Shown here in pieces: positions 8,690-17,850 of a stretch of DNA of 64,000 bases. Both the position numbers and the translations under genes were made by a program. How positions within the stretch are numbered: position 1 is the stretch's first letter; each line of letters opens with the position of its first letter. The stretch lies in the NCBI GenBank assembly GCA_965233625.1, contig OZ247499.1, positions 3,596,001 through 3,660,000 of the forward strand, given 5' to 3'. The notes under the pieces are model-generated. The model searched no databases, was not told where the DNA came from, and was given only the letters and a program-made list of their open reading frames with translations. Source of the stretch: G965233625 sp965233625 (GTDB taxonomy: Bacteria > Planctomycetota > Planctomycetia > Pirellulales > Pirellulaceae).

Positions 8690-8728
8690 AAGAAAATCGC
8701 ACGCGAAACTCAGTGCCTCGCGTGCGAT
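8690..8728 (-). terminator. Rho-independent terminator of the oxidoreductase gene
   Basis: ATCGCACGCG at 8696-8705 pairs perfectly with CGCGTGCGAT at 8719-8728 around a 13-base loop. Read on the minus strand the 10-bp stem is followed by TTTTCTT. It begins 40 bases after the stop of the leftward gene at 8769. Confidence 0.85.
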
Positions 8729-8768
8729 AGACGGATTGGATCTTGCCAGCTAATTCAGCTTTGCCTTG

Positions 8769-10136
8769 CTAAACATTGATCTCAAATCCTTTACGGTTTT
8801 CACGCGAGAGGAACGTGTTTGCCTGCTCGTCGCCAATGATTTCGCGTTTGACCGGATCCCATTTCAGCGGACGGTTGAGCCGCATGGCGATGTTAGAAAG
8901 GTGGCAGATTTCCAGCATGCGGTTGTGGGTCCAGACGTCGGAAATCGGCTGTTTGCGGGCGTTCATCCCTTCGATGAAGTTGGCCGTGTGATTCTCGCTG
9001 ACCTTGCCGCCGTAAACATCTTCGATGGCGCCGTCAGGCAGCGGGTTCTTGGCTAGGTCTTCGATGGGGCGGCCGACGATCTTGCCGCGATTGACGAAGA
9101 AGCGGCCCTTATCGCCTTCAAACAGAATGCCGTTGTCACCTTCGCTGGTGATAATCATCTCGACATTGTTGGGCATATCCACCTTAATATTAAAGCTGGT
9201 CGCCGCGTTATAGCGGTCGTTCACCAACGGTTGCCCGTCTTTGTAATCGACCGGCAGAGAGAAGTTCAGCGGTGTGATTTTGCTTGGCCCGGTTTCGCTG
9301 GCGCCGAGCGCCCAGCTTGCGATGTCTACATGATGGGCGCCCCAGTCGGTAAGCTTGCCGCCGGAGTATTCGTGCCAGTTGCGGAACGCGTAATGGCAGT
9401 TGCTGTACAGCGGTACGCCGCCGCCATAACCCTTCCGCATTTCAGGCAATGCACGGTAAGCAACTTTTGGCGCCGGGCCAAGCCACATATCCCAATCCAG
9501 TTCTTTCGGCACATCCACCACGGGAATCACGGGCGACCCCGACATGCCGTTAATGCCGCAGGTGACTTTACGGACCTTACCAATGCGGCCATGCTTGATC
9601 ATAGCAACCGCTTTGAGGAAACGCTGGGCGGATTCGCTCCGCTGCATGGTTCCCACCTGAAACACGCGGCCGGTCTTCTTCACGGCGGCTTCGATCAGCT
9701 TGCCTTCGTTGATGGTCAGCGTCAGCGGCTTCTCGCAGTAAACATCTTTGCCGGCGTACATCGCTTCAATGGCGATCTTCGTATGCCAGTGATCCGGCGT
9801 GGCGATCATCACCGCGTCAATATCTTTGCGGTCCAGGATCTTGCGGTAATCCTTATAAGCGTCGGGCGCCTTCTTCTGCTTTTGCTTCACCTTCTCAACA
9901 TTAGCGCCAAGCACATTGGCATCCACATCCGCCAGGGCGGCGAAGTCGGCAAACTTGAACGACTTATTCGTAATCGCCCAGCCCTGGTTACGCAGCCCAA
10001 TGGTGGCGAACACGGGCCGGTCGTTTGCCGCCGTGTAGCCAAAGGCTCTTTCGATTCCGGGTGAAAAAGCCGCCGCCGCACCTGCGGCCGCTACACCTTG
10101 AATAAAACCACGACGCGTTGTCTGACGTGATGACAT
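8769..10136 (-). CDS. Gfo/Idh/MocA family oxidoreductase with Tat signal
   Basis: A 455-residue NAD(P)-dependent sugar or cyclitol dehydrogenase-like protein. The N-terminus carries a twin-arginine signal (TTRRGFIQGVAAAGAAAAF), so it is exported folded. The Rossmann domain follows (about 40-165, with IATPDHWHTKIA and CEKPLTLTINEGK, the EKP motif of the family). The C-terminal alpha/beta domain contains GGKLTDWGAHHVDIASW, the usual site of the catalytic His. Many paralogues occur in planctomycetes, and the substrate cannot be told. ATG 10136 has TAGGA 8 bases upstream. The gene stands alone with its own terminator and is divergent from the gene at 10342. Confidence 0.9.
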   Translation of the reverse strand: MSSRQTTRRGFIQGVAAAGAAAAFSPGIERAFGYTAANDRPVFATIGLRNQGWAITNKSFKFADFAALADVDANVLGANVEKVKQKQKKAPDAYKDYRKILDRKDIDAVMIATPDHWHTKIAIEAMYAGKDVYCEKPLTLTINEGKLIEAAVKKTGRVFQVGTMQRSESAQRFLKAVAMIKHGRIGKVRKVTCGINGMSGSPVIPVVDVPKELDWDMWLGPAPKVAYRALPEMRKGYGGGVPLYSNCHYAFRNWHEYSGGKLTDWGAHHVDIASWALGASETGPSKITPLNFSLPVDYKDGQPLVNDRYNAATSFNIKVDMPNNVEMIITSEGDNGILFEGDKGRFFVNRGKIVGRPIEDLAKNPLPDGAIEDVYGGKVSENHTANFIEGMNARKQPISDVWTHNRMLEICHLSNIAMRLNRPLKWDPVKREIIGDEQANTFLSRENRKGFEINV

Positions 10137-10341
10137 AGATGATTCCTAGGGTAATAGAAAGATTTGCGCTTGATATAAGCATACTATGACGGATCAACGT
10201 ACGCCGTCAAATTCCACGTGCATGCATTAATCGCGCACGTTTTTGCACGAAATTGTGTCGCCGGCGGAAGGCGCCGCGCAGTAATACTCTCACACAGACA
10301 GCCAGGGGCACTGGCAAAAAGGAAAGGTGAGAGGAATGATG

Positions 10342-10764
10342 ATGCAAACCCGGATTTTACAAGCAACTTGTTTCACCATCGCCGTCTTCAGCGCAACGAT
10401 TGTTTTTGCGCAGTGTCAGGGCGGCGGCCAGCGTGGCGGTCAGCCCGGTGGCCAGATGCCACGCGGCCCCATGACTCAACCCGGCAGCCAGGCGTCGCCA
10501 CAGATGATGATGGCCCTCGCCATGCAACAACGCATGGCCTTAGAGCAGTTTGCCGCCGCACAACGCCAGGAACAGGAAGAGCAACAACAACGGGACGAAG
10601 CCCGGCAGCAAACCTGGCAGCGACGCCGCGAACTCTACGCCGCGCGCAAACGGGCCAGACGTCAGCGGTTCCTCGACAGTCTGGCCGAAAAGCAACAGTT
10701 GACCGCACAGACAGTTTCAACCGGTACACCGCTAATTGCCAGCACGTCTGAGGCGACGCGATAA
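10342..10764 (+). CDS. Secreted Gln/Arg-rich protein of unknown function
   Basis: About 140 residues. A clear signal peptide (MQTRILQATCFTIAVFSATI) ends in VFAQ. It is followed by a Gly/Gln/Pro-rich stretch and then a helical, charged segment dominated by Q, E and R (about residues 65-120). ATG 10342 was preferred because GAGGA lies 6 bases before it; ATG 10336, ATG 10339 and GTG 10327 are in frame. No family was recognised. The composition suggests a periplasmic, partly disordered protein. It converges on the giant gene ending at 10796. Confidence 0.6.
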   Translation: MQTRILQATCFTIAVFSATIVFAQCQGGGQRGGQPGGQMPRGPMTQPGSQASPQMMMALAMQQRMALEQFAAAQRQEQEEQQQRDEARQQTWQRRRELYAARKRARRQRFLDSLAEKQQLTAQTVSTGTPLIASTSEATR

Positions 10765-10795
10765 ATCATGTGGCAGCCGGAGCCTTGGCCTACGG

Positions 10796-13700
10796 CTACT
10801 TCGCGGTGCTTTCGTACAGCGGCAGGTGGCGGTAGAAGACTTCGAGTGATAGCAGGTTGAGCGTGGTCACATACAGGCGGCCGGCGTGCGGCGCCCAGCG
10901 ATCTTCGACTGGCGCCCGCGGATTCCAGCTGCCAGCCATTGGCCCGCGTTTTACCTGATTGTCCACCAGCAGCGGGTGTAGTGCCGCGTTCCACTTTTTC
11001 CAGTGATCACCGCCCATGTGGAACATCACCTGCGTGGCGTAGTACCAGTAATACGTGTCACGCTGAGGATCGCGGACGGTGCCATAGGTTGGCAACCGCT
11101 CGCCCAGGTAGCGGGCGCCTGCCTCCATGTTGGGATTGTCGCGTTTCCAGCCGGAATACAACCGCATCAACAGGCCGACCGACGTCATCGTCTTGCCCGG
11201 CGTACGGCCATGAACCTGCGTGGGCGTGTTCGGTGCGACCGGGTTATAGCGGTACAGATGCTTCTCGTCTTCGTTCTGGCTCATCGCGTTGTTGAGCCAC
11301 TTCTGCACACCTTCGTACGTTTTGCTAGGAACGGTCAGGTTGGCCAGTTCGCCCGACTTCAGCGCCATCATCATCCATCCCGTGACGGACGTATCGCTGC
11401 CGTAGCGGGGCGAGTATCGCCAACCGCCACGGTCAGGGTGCTGAGCGGCGACGATGAAGTCGAGTGCTTTCTGCGCTGGCTCTCTCAGTGCGGGGTCCTG
11501 CGTCATGCCGTAGGCTTCGCACAATGCCAGCGTGGCGATGGCGTGGCTGTATAGCCAGACGCTTCTGTTGGACTCTTTGTCGGAAAGCAGGAACAGGTCG
11601 CCGTTGTCTTTCTGATGCTTCACCAGCCAGTCGATAGCCCGCCGGACCGAGTCGCGATGCTTATGCTCACGGTGATTGTAACCGGCGCCCTGAAACGCCA
11701 GCAGTGACATACCTGTGGCAGCGGTGTCGCTCTCCAGCAGGGCCGTCTCTTTTTCGTAGCCGGGGCGACCGGCGCCGAAGTTCTGGAAGCTCCAGCTGCC
11801 ATCAGCCTCCTGATGCCGGGCCAGGAATAACAGGCCCAGCTCAACGGCTTCTTCCGTCTGCGGGGTCGGGGCGCCGGGCTTACCGCCGTCGCTGCTTCCC
11901 GCGTTGGGCGACTTGGGCCGCCGGAAGGCGTCGGCGCTGACGACGGCCGAAGGATCGTAATTCAGCTTGCCGCCGGCGCTGCGTTCCGGGAAGCGATTCT
12001 GGGGTTCGGCGGAAACGATGCGCGAGTCTTTCGAAGCGCGTCGCGAATTGATGCCGGCCGAAGGTGCGGAGTTCGCGCCTAAGCCGCCTTCGCCTGCCGC
12101 GGCTTCAACTTGCACGTTGGCGCCGCCGGGCGCTGCGGCGGTCTGCCGGCTCATGTCGCTGGAGGTAGCATCCGCCAGCGAGTCCATCATGCTGTCATCC
12201 GTATCGGGGGCGCCGGCCGCGCCTGTGTAGGCGTCGGTTGCTGGTCCGGGGACGGGCGAAGGAATATTCGCAACCGCCAGTTCTGCGCCGGGCAGGGGCG
12301 CCGTGCTGCTGCGGCCCATGGTGCTGGTTTCGCCAGATTGAGCAACCGCCGGACCGGCGTCTGCGGCGACATCAGAAGCGCGTTGCATGCCGCTGGTGCT
12401 TGCCGCGTTGTCGCCCGGCGGCGTGTCCATGGTGGTTTCGCCCGGTGTCATTCCCGCAGGCGCCGCGGTTGGCGCACCAGTTGCGCCGCCAGCCAGACGA
12501 TTCACTTCGGTCCCTTGAGATATGGCAGGCATACCAGCAGGCTGCCCGGTGGAAGTTGGGCTACCCGCCATGGCGACGGTGTCCGCCTTGATGGTCATTG
12601 CGAAGGTTGGCCCGCTGGCCGAACGCGTTGGTGAACCACTGCCACCGCCCACAGCGGGTTGCCCGCTGGCGCCTGCGGCAGCTTCGGCGCGGCCCGGTGT
12701 AGCGGCGGCGACAAGCTGACCACCGCCGGCTTCTTCAGGTGGCCCCGCTTTCGCCGTGCTGCTTGGTCCGCCCGATGCGGCTGCAGTGCTGATAGCGGTG
12801 GCTCTGCCTGCGGCGGTTTCCGTGGGTCCGGCAAGCGTGGTTGAAGGTGCGCCAGGACCGCCCGCAACCGATGTCGTTGGCGCCCCGGCGACGGGAGCCA
12901 CGGGGCCTCCCATGGCGAGCGCTGGTGGTGAACCACCACTGCGAGCCAGTTGCGGAGCCGTCGAACCAGTCGATCCTGCTGCGGGCGAACCGCCACCCTC
13001 GGCGCGGCTTGCGCGGGTAGTCGCCGCCAATGCGCCGCCGGCGGCTGTTGCAGGTGGACCATCCTGCGCGGCGCCGGTTGGCTTTGCGGCGGAAGATGCG
13101 GCAACGGCTGTCTTCGCCGCAGTGCTGCTGGCAGAGCTTGGCGCTGCGGTTGCGGCGACAGGTCCGCCCGCGGCGGCAACCGCGGTTGGAGCGGGAACCT
13201 TGCCGGCAGCCGGTCCGCCCATCGCCAGAGTGGGCGCGGCGCTGGCGCCACTACGGGCGACGGCCGGTGCTGCTGAGGTGTTCTCTGCCGTGGAAGGCGC
13301 ACCCCCAGTTGCGGCGGTGCGGGAAGCGGCCGTTGCGGTGGCTGCGGTGCTGGTGGCAGCGGGTTCGCCTGCAGGCGCAGCGGCAGAGGGTCCGCCGGCT
13401 GCGGCGGGATTGGCCGCCGGTTGTTTAGGAAGGCTGGAAGCGATCGCCGAAGCGGCGGGCGTTGTGGCCGAAGGTGCGCCGCCAGCGGGCGTGCTAGTGG
13501 GTGAAGCGGGCGGTGCAATGGCCGGCCCGCCGAGGGCGAGTGTCGGCGCTGCCGATGCCCGTTCGCGCATCAGGCGTTTACGTTTCTCCTCTTCATCTTC
13601 GTCCTCGTCCGGGTCGCCGCCACCGGCCGCAGCTTCGCCTGGCGCCGCGTCGGCAAGTTCAGCGCGACGTAGTTCCAGTGAGGCGACTTCGGTGGTGGCG

Positions 13701-16700
13701 GTTGGTTCGCTGGTGGGGCCGCGGTCTGCGGCGGAGGACGGCCCGCCGCTGGTGATATCTGTCGAACCGGCTTCGTTCCGCGCGATGGCGGTCGCGTCGA
13801 TAGCAGGATCAGGATTGTCCGGCGCGCCGCCAGAAGTGCCCGATGGCGCAGCGGCGATCGTGGCGACATCCGGCACATTCACCGACAGATCCGGGGCGCC
13901 GCCCGATTCTGTCCGCGAAACATTCCGTGCCTGCGTTTCCTGATTAAGCTGGGGCTGACCACCTCCGCCCGTCCGGCCCGATGCGTCTGCGGCGACAACG
14001 CGCATTGGCCCGGTGTCTACTTCGACGGTTCCTTTGGTGGCGTTTACGGCGGCCGATTCAGCGTTGGAACTCGCTTTCTCAACGGCGGCGCTGGAACTGG
14101 CGTTTGTGGCGGCGACCTCTGTTGCGGCGGGTGCGGTGGGAACGTCTACCGCGGACGCCGCCAGCACTGCGGATGGTTGCGGAGCATCGGCTCTTGAGCG
14201 GCTGATCTGCGCCGTTTCAACGGGTGAGAGCGAAGGGCCTTCGGCGGTCTTCTGCGTAGCACGTTCACGCGTGGCCGATGCCATGGCGACTTCGGAAGAA
14301 CCTGCATCATTCGGGGCGCCGCGATCTAGATTCGCTGAGGCGCCGACGCCGGCGGTTCCGCCTTCTGCTTTGGTAAGGGCTGTTTTGGCGGGCTGATTAC
14401 GCGGGCTGCCTGCGGCGCGGTTGGCTTCTGCCGCAGCAACCTGATCGACAGGTGTCGGGGAAGTTGGCGAGAACGAGGTGGTCGCGCTGCGCGAAGGTGT
14501 GCGGCTGACCGGTGCGTCGGGCCGCATACTTGGTGTATCTGCTACGGCGGTGCGACGGGGGGAACTGCGAGCCACAGTGGTGGCGGTGCTGGCCGATGGC
14601 GCCTCTTGCGCGGGCTGTGCGCGGGTGGCGGATGCGTCCGACGTTTCGCTCCGCGCGATGGTGGCGGCGGATGGGCGTGGCTGATCGCCGGTGGCGGCGT
14701 TGGGGGAACTGCTGGCTTTGACGTCGGCGGCGACGGTTGTGGTCGACGGGGTTGCCGTGGTATTGGTCCGGCGTGCGGCAGCGGTGTCAGGCGAAGTCGC
14801 GACGTTGGGCGCCTCAGCGCCGGCAACTGCCGAACGGCTGATGGCTGAGGTTGAAGGCGAAGCGGTTGAGGCGGAGGCCGTTGCGGTGGGGTCAGCCGAA
14901 ACCCGCGCGACCTCGGTGTTTGGCGCCGCCTGCTTTGCGGTGGAGGTGGCAGCCGGATTCACCGTCGCTGCACCCGCTGCGGACGCTTTCGTGGCGGAAG
15001 CTGGTGCTGCAACGGCCGCGACTTGCGTCGGAGCGGCGCTGGCGGTTGCCGTGCGTGCTGGTGTTGCGGTCGCGGCTGCTGCCGGCGCTGTGGCGGTTGG
15101 TTCTGCGGCAGAGCTTGCGCGGCTGACGGCTGTCGCCGACGGAGCGGCGCCGGTGGCGGCGGGCGATGGTTCGGCGGCGGTGTTGCGCGTGATGGCGGTC
15201 GCCGTGTTGCTTCGCTGCGTCAGGCTGGTGGCGGCGGCAGCGGCCGTTGCTGCGGACGGCTTGCTGGCGGCGACGGCTGTGCTAGGCGTGGCCACGGCAG
15301 CGGGGGCCGGTGCGGGGGCGCTGGTGGCGGTCCGGGTGCGGGTTGGTGTTGCCGACGCGGTGGCAGTGGGCGAAGGTGTGTCGCTGGGCGTTGCTCTAGC
15401 AGCGGCGACGTTGGTTGCAGAAGCCGCCGCGGGTTGTGGCGCGGGCGACGGAACGGGTGTGGGGCTTGGCGCCGTGGCGGCTGTGTCCGTGCGTTTGACC
15501 GGGCTGGTGCTGGCGGCGACTTTCGCGGCAGTTGCTGTGGAAGGAGCACGTGGCGCCGGGGTGTCTACTTTGGCCACTGCCGGTGCAACGGCGGGACGGG
15601 TGGCGGTGCGCGATGGATTCGTAACAGGTTTTGCAGCTGGTGTGATGGCCGGTGCAGACTGTGTGGCGGCTTTGCGTGGCGTGGTGGCGGCGATATTGGT
15701 GGGCGTCACCGGCGAAGGTTCGACCGCGGTCTTTTCAATGCGGGTGGGTGTGGCGGCGTTCTTTGTCGTCGCTACGGCTTTGGCCGCAACGCTAGATGCA
15801 GGCGCCGGCGTCGTTGACGGCGCGGCGGGTGTGGGCGCCGGTACAGCCGATGGCGTGACGCGCGGCGTGGTTTGTGTACGGGCGACGCTTGGGCGAACCG
15901 GGTTGGCCTGCGCCGTGGCGGGGGATTCTGAAGGAGTACGACGCGTGACTTTTGCGGTGGCCTGCTGCTGGCTAGCGACGGGTTCTGCTTCAACCGGCCT
16001 CCGCTGAATCTGCGTCGCCGACGCCGTGCGTTTCACCGGCGTGCTGCTTTCAATAGGCTTGGGCTGTGCAGGTGCTGGCGAAGGCGCCTTGGTAGGTGTG
16101 GTCAGCGGCTCTGCTGCGGCGATGGTATTAGGCCGCGGCGTCACGCGGTTGTTCTTGCTGGGTGCCGGTGCGGGCGTTGCGGCGACCGTGGGGGCGGGCT
16201 TCTCCGGATTCTGCTGCCGCTGTAAGGCTGGTGCGATTTTGCTTGGCGCCTCGGGTGAAGGCGGCGTGGGCGTGGGGGCGGTGACGCTGGATTTTGTGGT
16301 GCTGCGTGTTGCGGCGATGTTGTCAGGACGAACCGCCGGTTTTGCTTCTTTCGGAACGGTGGGCGGCTGTGCCACAGCGACTTCCGTACGCGGCATCACG
16401 GTTGGTTTCGCTGTGTCGCTGCGCGCGAGGGTTGGTTTGGAAGCTGGCTGCGGACGGTCCGTCGGCTCCACCTGGCGGCGTGCAGCGGCGGATGCCTGTT
16501 GCGTGGTGGTCTGTTCCGGCTGTGGGGTGTTTACCTTCCTGGCGGCTGCGGCTGCGGCAGGTGTCTGCCGGGCGGTTTCCGTCGGTTGCGGCCGGGCGGG
16601 CGAGGCTTTGGGCGTCTGGCTGGCAACGACCGGTTTGACGACAGGCGTGGGCGGACGTGGCGTATTGCGGCTGTCGCTGCGGCTAAGCTTGGCCGTGGTT

Positions 16701-17311
16701 TTGCTGAGCTTGGGCGTTGTTTCTGAAGGCGTCGTTTTTTTGACGATCTTGGGCTTAAAGGTTTTCTCCGGTTCGGGCACCGGGATGGGCTGTTTTTCGG
16801 CCGGTTTCTTTTCTTCTTCTTTGATTTCTTCGCGTTCGATCTTCTCCGGCTCTGGTTCCGGCGTCTCAACTTCTTCGGGCTTCATATGATCCTGCTGGCT
16901 TGGATTGGTAGGATCTGTATGAGCGTTGCTGAAGTCGGGGATGACTTTTGTCACCGGTGAGAGCGAGACCACCGGCGGCACGACCGTTCCGTAGCGGGAG
17001 AAGATGTACGCCTCGACAAACAGAATGATCATGATCACATGCACCACAACGCTGATCACCAGCGCAAGCTGCATGGTGCGTTTGACCATCCGGTTGGAGA
17101 TGAAGCGCAGCAGCAACATAGCCCCGCCGATGCACAGCGGGATGGCGACCAGCGACGGCACAAACCAGGCCGACTGGTTCATGTAGGCCAGCGTCACACC
17201 AAACAGAAATCCGCCCAGGACGAACAGCGCCAGGTTGACCGGCCATTGCTGCTCATCAAACTCGCTGCCATTGCGGTTTGTTTTACGGATAATGCGGCGG
17301 ACTTTTGCCAT
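10796..17311 (-). CDS. Giant TonB/TolA-like protein with squalene-cyclase-like domain
   Basis: 2171 residues. Residues 1-105 hold three hydrophobic segments; the third (QLALVISVVVHVIMIILFVE) has Ser87-x3-His91, the S-x3-H motif by which TonB and TolA contact ExbB/TolQ. Residues about 130-190 are rich in Pro, Glu and Lys (VETPEPEPEKIEREEIKEE), as after the TonB membrane anchor. A linker of about 1600 residues made mostly of Ala, Thr, Pro, Ser and Gly follows, with an acidic/basic patch near residue 1240. Residues 1816-2171 form an alpha/alpha toroid like squalene cyclases and prenyltransferases (QEADGSW, QHPDRGGWRYS). The DxDD catalytic motif of hopene cyclases is absent. ExbD and ExbB genes lie directly upstream. 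ATG 17311 has AAGGA 8 bases before it. Confidence 0.85.
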   Translation of the reverse strand: MAKVRRIIRKTNRNGSEFDEQQWPVNLALFVLGGFLFGVTLAYMNQSAWFVPSLVAIPLCIGGAMLLLRFISNRMVKRTMQLALVISVVVHVIMIILFVEAYIFSRYGTVVPPVVSLSPVTKVIPDFSNAHTDPTNPSQQDHMKPEEVETPEPEPEKIEREEIKEEEKKPAEKQPIPVPEPEKTFKPKIVKKTTPSETTPKLSKTTAKLSRSDSRNTPRPPTPVVKPVVASQTPKASPARPQPTETARQTPAAAAAARKVNTPQPEQTTTQQASAAARRQVEPTDRPQPASKPTLARSDTAKPTVMPRTEVAVAQPPTVPKEAKPAVRPDNIAATRSTTKSSVTAPTPTPPSPEAPSKIAPALQRQQNPEKPAPTVAATPAPAPSKNNRVTPRPNTIAAAEPLTTPTKAPSPAPAQPKPIESSTPVKRTASATQIQRRPVEAEPVASQQQATAKVTRRTPSESPATAQANPVRPSVARTQTTPRVTPSAVPAPTPAAPSTTPAPASSVAAKAVATTKNAATPTRIEKTAVEPSPVTPTNIAATTPRKAATQSAPAITPAAKPVTNPSRTATRPAVAPAVAKVDTPAPRAPSTATAAKVAASTSPVKRTDTAATAPSPTPVPSPAPQPAAASATNVAAARATPSDTPSPTATASATPTRTRTATSAPAPAPAAVATPSTAVAASKPSAATAAAAATSLTQRSNTATAITRNTAAEPSPAATGAAPSATAVSRASSAAEPTATAPAAAATATPARTATASAAPTQVAAVAAPASATKASAAGAATVNPAATSTAKQAAPNTEVARVSADPTATASASTASPSTSAISRSAVAGAEAPNVATSPDTAAARRTNTTATPSTTTVAADVKASSSPNAATGDQPRPSAATIARSETSDASATRAQPAQEAPSASTATTVARSSPRRTAVADTPSMRPDAPVSRTPSRSATTSFSPTSPTPVDQVAAAEANRAAGSPRNQPAKTALTKAEGGTAGVGASANLDRGAPNDAGSSEVAMASATRERATQKTAEGPSLSPVETAQISRSRADAPQPSAVLAASAVDVPTAPAATEVAATNASSSAAVEKASSNAESAAVNATKGTVEVDTGPMRVVAADASGRTGGGGQPQLNQETQARNVSRTESGGAPDLSVNVPDVATIAAAPSGTSGGAPDNPDPAIDATAIARNEAGSTDITSGGPSSAADRGPTSEPTATTEVASLELRRAELADAAPGEAAAGGGDPDEDEDEEEKRKRLMRERASAAPTLALGGPAIAPPASPTSTPAGGAPSATTPAASAIASSLPKQPAANPAAAGGPSAAAPAGEPAATSTAATATAASRTAATGGAPSTAENTSAAPAVARSGASAAPTLAMGGPAAGKVPAPTAVAAAGGPVAATAAPSSASSTAAKTAVAASSAAKPTGAAQDGPPATAAGGALAATTRASRAEGGGSPAAGSTGSTAPQLARSGGSPPALAMGGPVAPVAGAPTTSVAGGPGAPSTTLAGPTETAAGRATAISTAAASGGPSSTAKAGPPEEAGGGQLVAAATPGRAEAAAGASGQPAVGGGSGSPTRSASGPTFAMTIKADTVAMAGSPTSTGQPAGMPAISQGTEVNRLAGGATGAPTAAPAGMTPGETTMDTPPGDNAASTSGMQRASDVAADAGPAVAQSGETSTMGRSSTAPLPGAELAVANIPSPVPGPATDAYTGAAGAPDTDDSMMDSLADATSSDMSRQTAAAPGGANVQVEAAAGEGGLGANSAPSAGINSRRASKDSRIVSAEPQNRFPERSAGGKLNYDPSAVVSADAFRRPKSPNAGSSDGGKPGAPTPQTEEAVELGLLFLARHQEADGSWSFQNFGAGRPGYEKETALLESDTAATGMSLLAFQGAGYNHREHKHRDSVRRAIDWLVKHQKDNGDLFLLSDKESNRSVWLYSHAIATLALCEAYGMTQDPALREPAQKALDFIVAAQHPDRGGWRYSPRYGSDTSVTGWMMMALKSGELANLTVPSKTYEGVQKWLNNAMSQNEDEKHLYRYNPVAPNTPTQVHGRTPGKTMTSVGLLMRLYSGWKRDNPNMEAGARYLGERLPTYGTVRDPQRDTYYWYYATQVMFHMGGDHWKKWNAALHPLLVDNQVKRGPMAGSWNPRAPVEDRWAPHAGRLYVTTLNLLSLEVFYRHLPLYESTAK
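12590..13560 (-). repeat. Four degenerate units of about 310 bases within the giant gene
   Basis: The motif (T or A)LA(M/L)GGP recurs in the encoded linker. The aligned Met or Leu codons lie at 13532, 13220, 12911 and, in a weaker form (FAMTIKAD), 12596. The spacings are 312, 309 and 315 bases, so the units are 103 to 105 codons long. All stay in frame. This points to internal duplication of about 100-residue blocks in the Ala/Pro-rich linker. Confidence 0.6.
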
Positions 17312-17365
17312 GACTGCGTTCCTTAGGCTTTTGGCCGTAGGTTGTACTGCCAGCTTGCTGGCGGA

Positions 17366-17782
17366 TTACTCATTGGTTTCCGTGGTCAATGAGTAATCAG
17401 CGATTCCCACTTTATTGCAGATATTCATCACCACCACGGCCGCATCCAGCTGCACGCGGCGGTCGGCGCGGATGACCACTGACTGGTTCACGGGGTTATC
17501 CGCCACCGCGCGGATCAGCCCGCGTTCAATTTCGTCCGGCCCGACCATTTTGCCGCCCATAAAAAAGCGGCCGTCTTTATCGATGTTGACGAACACAACC
17601 TTCGGGGCGGCGATCAGCGGTTGTGCTTCGCTGGCGCTGGGCAGCACGACTTCCAGGGCGTGATCTTCATCGGCGAAGCGGGTCGCCACCAGGAAGAAGA
17701 TCAACAGCAGGAACACCACATCAATCAGCGATGTCAGACTCAGGCTTGCAAGCGCCTGCCCCTTTTTAATGTTAACAGCCAT
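17366..17782 (-). CDS. exbD: ExbD/TolR family motor protein
   Basis: 138 residues: a short cytoplasmic start, one transmembrane helix and a periplasmic domain. The helix contains SLIDVVFLLLIFFLVA with Asp21, the residue that carries protons in ExbD and TolR. The periplasmic part ends in the usual strand-helix pattern (SVVIRADRRVQLDAAVVVMN). It would form a proton-driven motor with the ExbB homologue encoded 68 bases upstream. The giant TonB/TolA-like protein starts 54 bases downstream. Whether it belongs to a Ton, Tol or other system cannot be decided from this protein alone. Confidence 0.93.
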   Translation of the reverse strand: MAVNIKKGQALASLSLTSLIDVVFLLLIFFLVATRFADEDHALEVVLPSASEAQPLIAAPKVVFVNIDKDGRFFMGGKMVGPDEIERGLIRAVADNPVNQSVVIRADRRVQLDAAVVVMNICNKVGIADYSLTTETNE

Positions 17783-17850
17783 TTCGTTTTCCGCGGTTGT
17801 TTAAGGCGCCGGGCAGCGGACACTGTACGGGCGAAGAGGGGAACGCAGCG

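Noticed and set aside
9231..10064. 277-codon rightward frame within the oxidoreductase gene
   Set aside because: It is antisense to a complete Gfo/Idh/MocA gene with a Tat signal and a terminator.
10765..10795. Possible hairpin AGCCG/CGGCT at the end of the giant gene
   Set aside because: The stem is short and interrupted and there is no T-run, so a terminator is not supported.
12756..16889. Long rightward open frames (12756-13943, 14691-16007, 16026-16889) within the giant gene
   Set aside because: They are antisense to the Ala/Pro/Thr-rich linker. Their Ala/Val/Gly-only composition is the mirror of GC-rich Ala codons. The leftward frame is continuous with a membrane anchor and a toroid domain.
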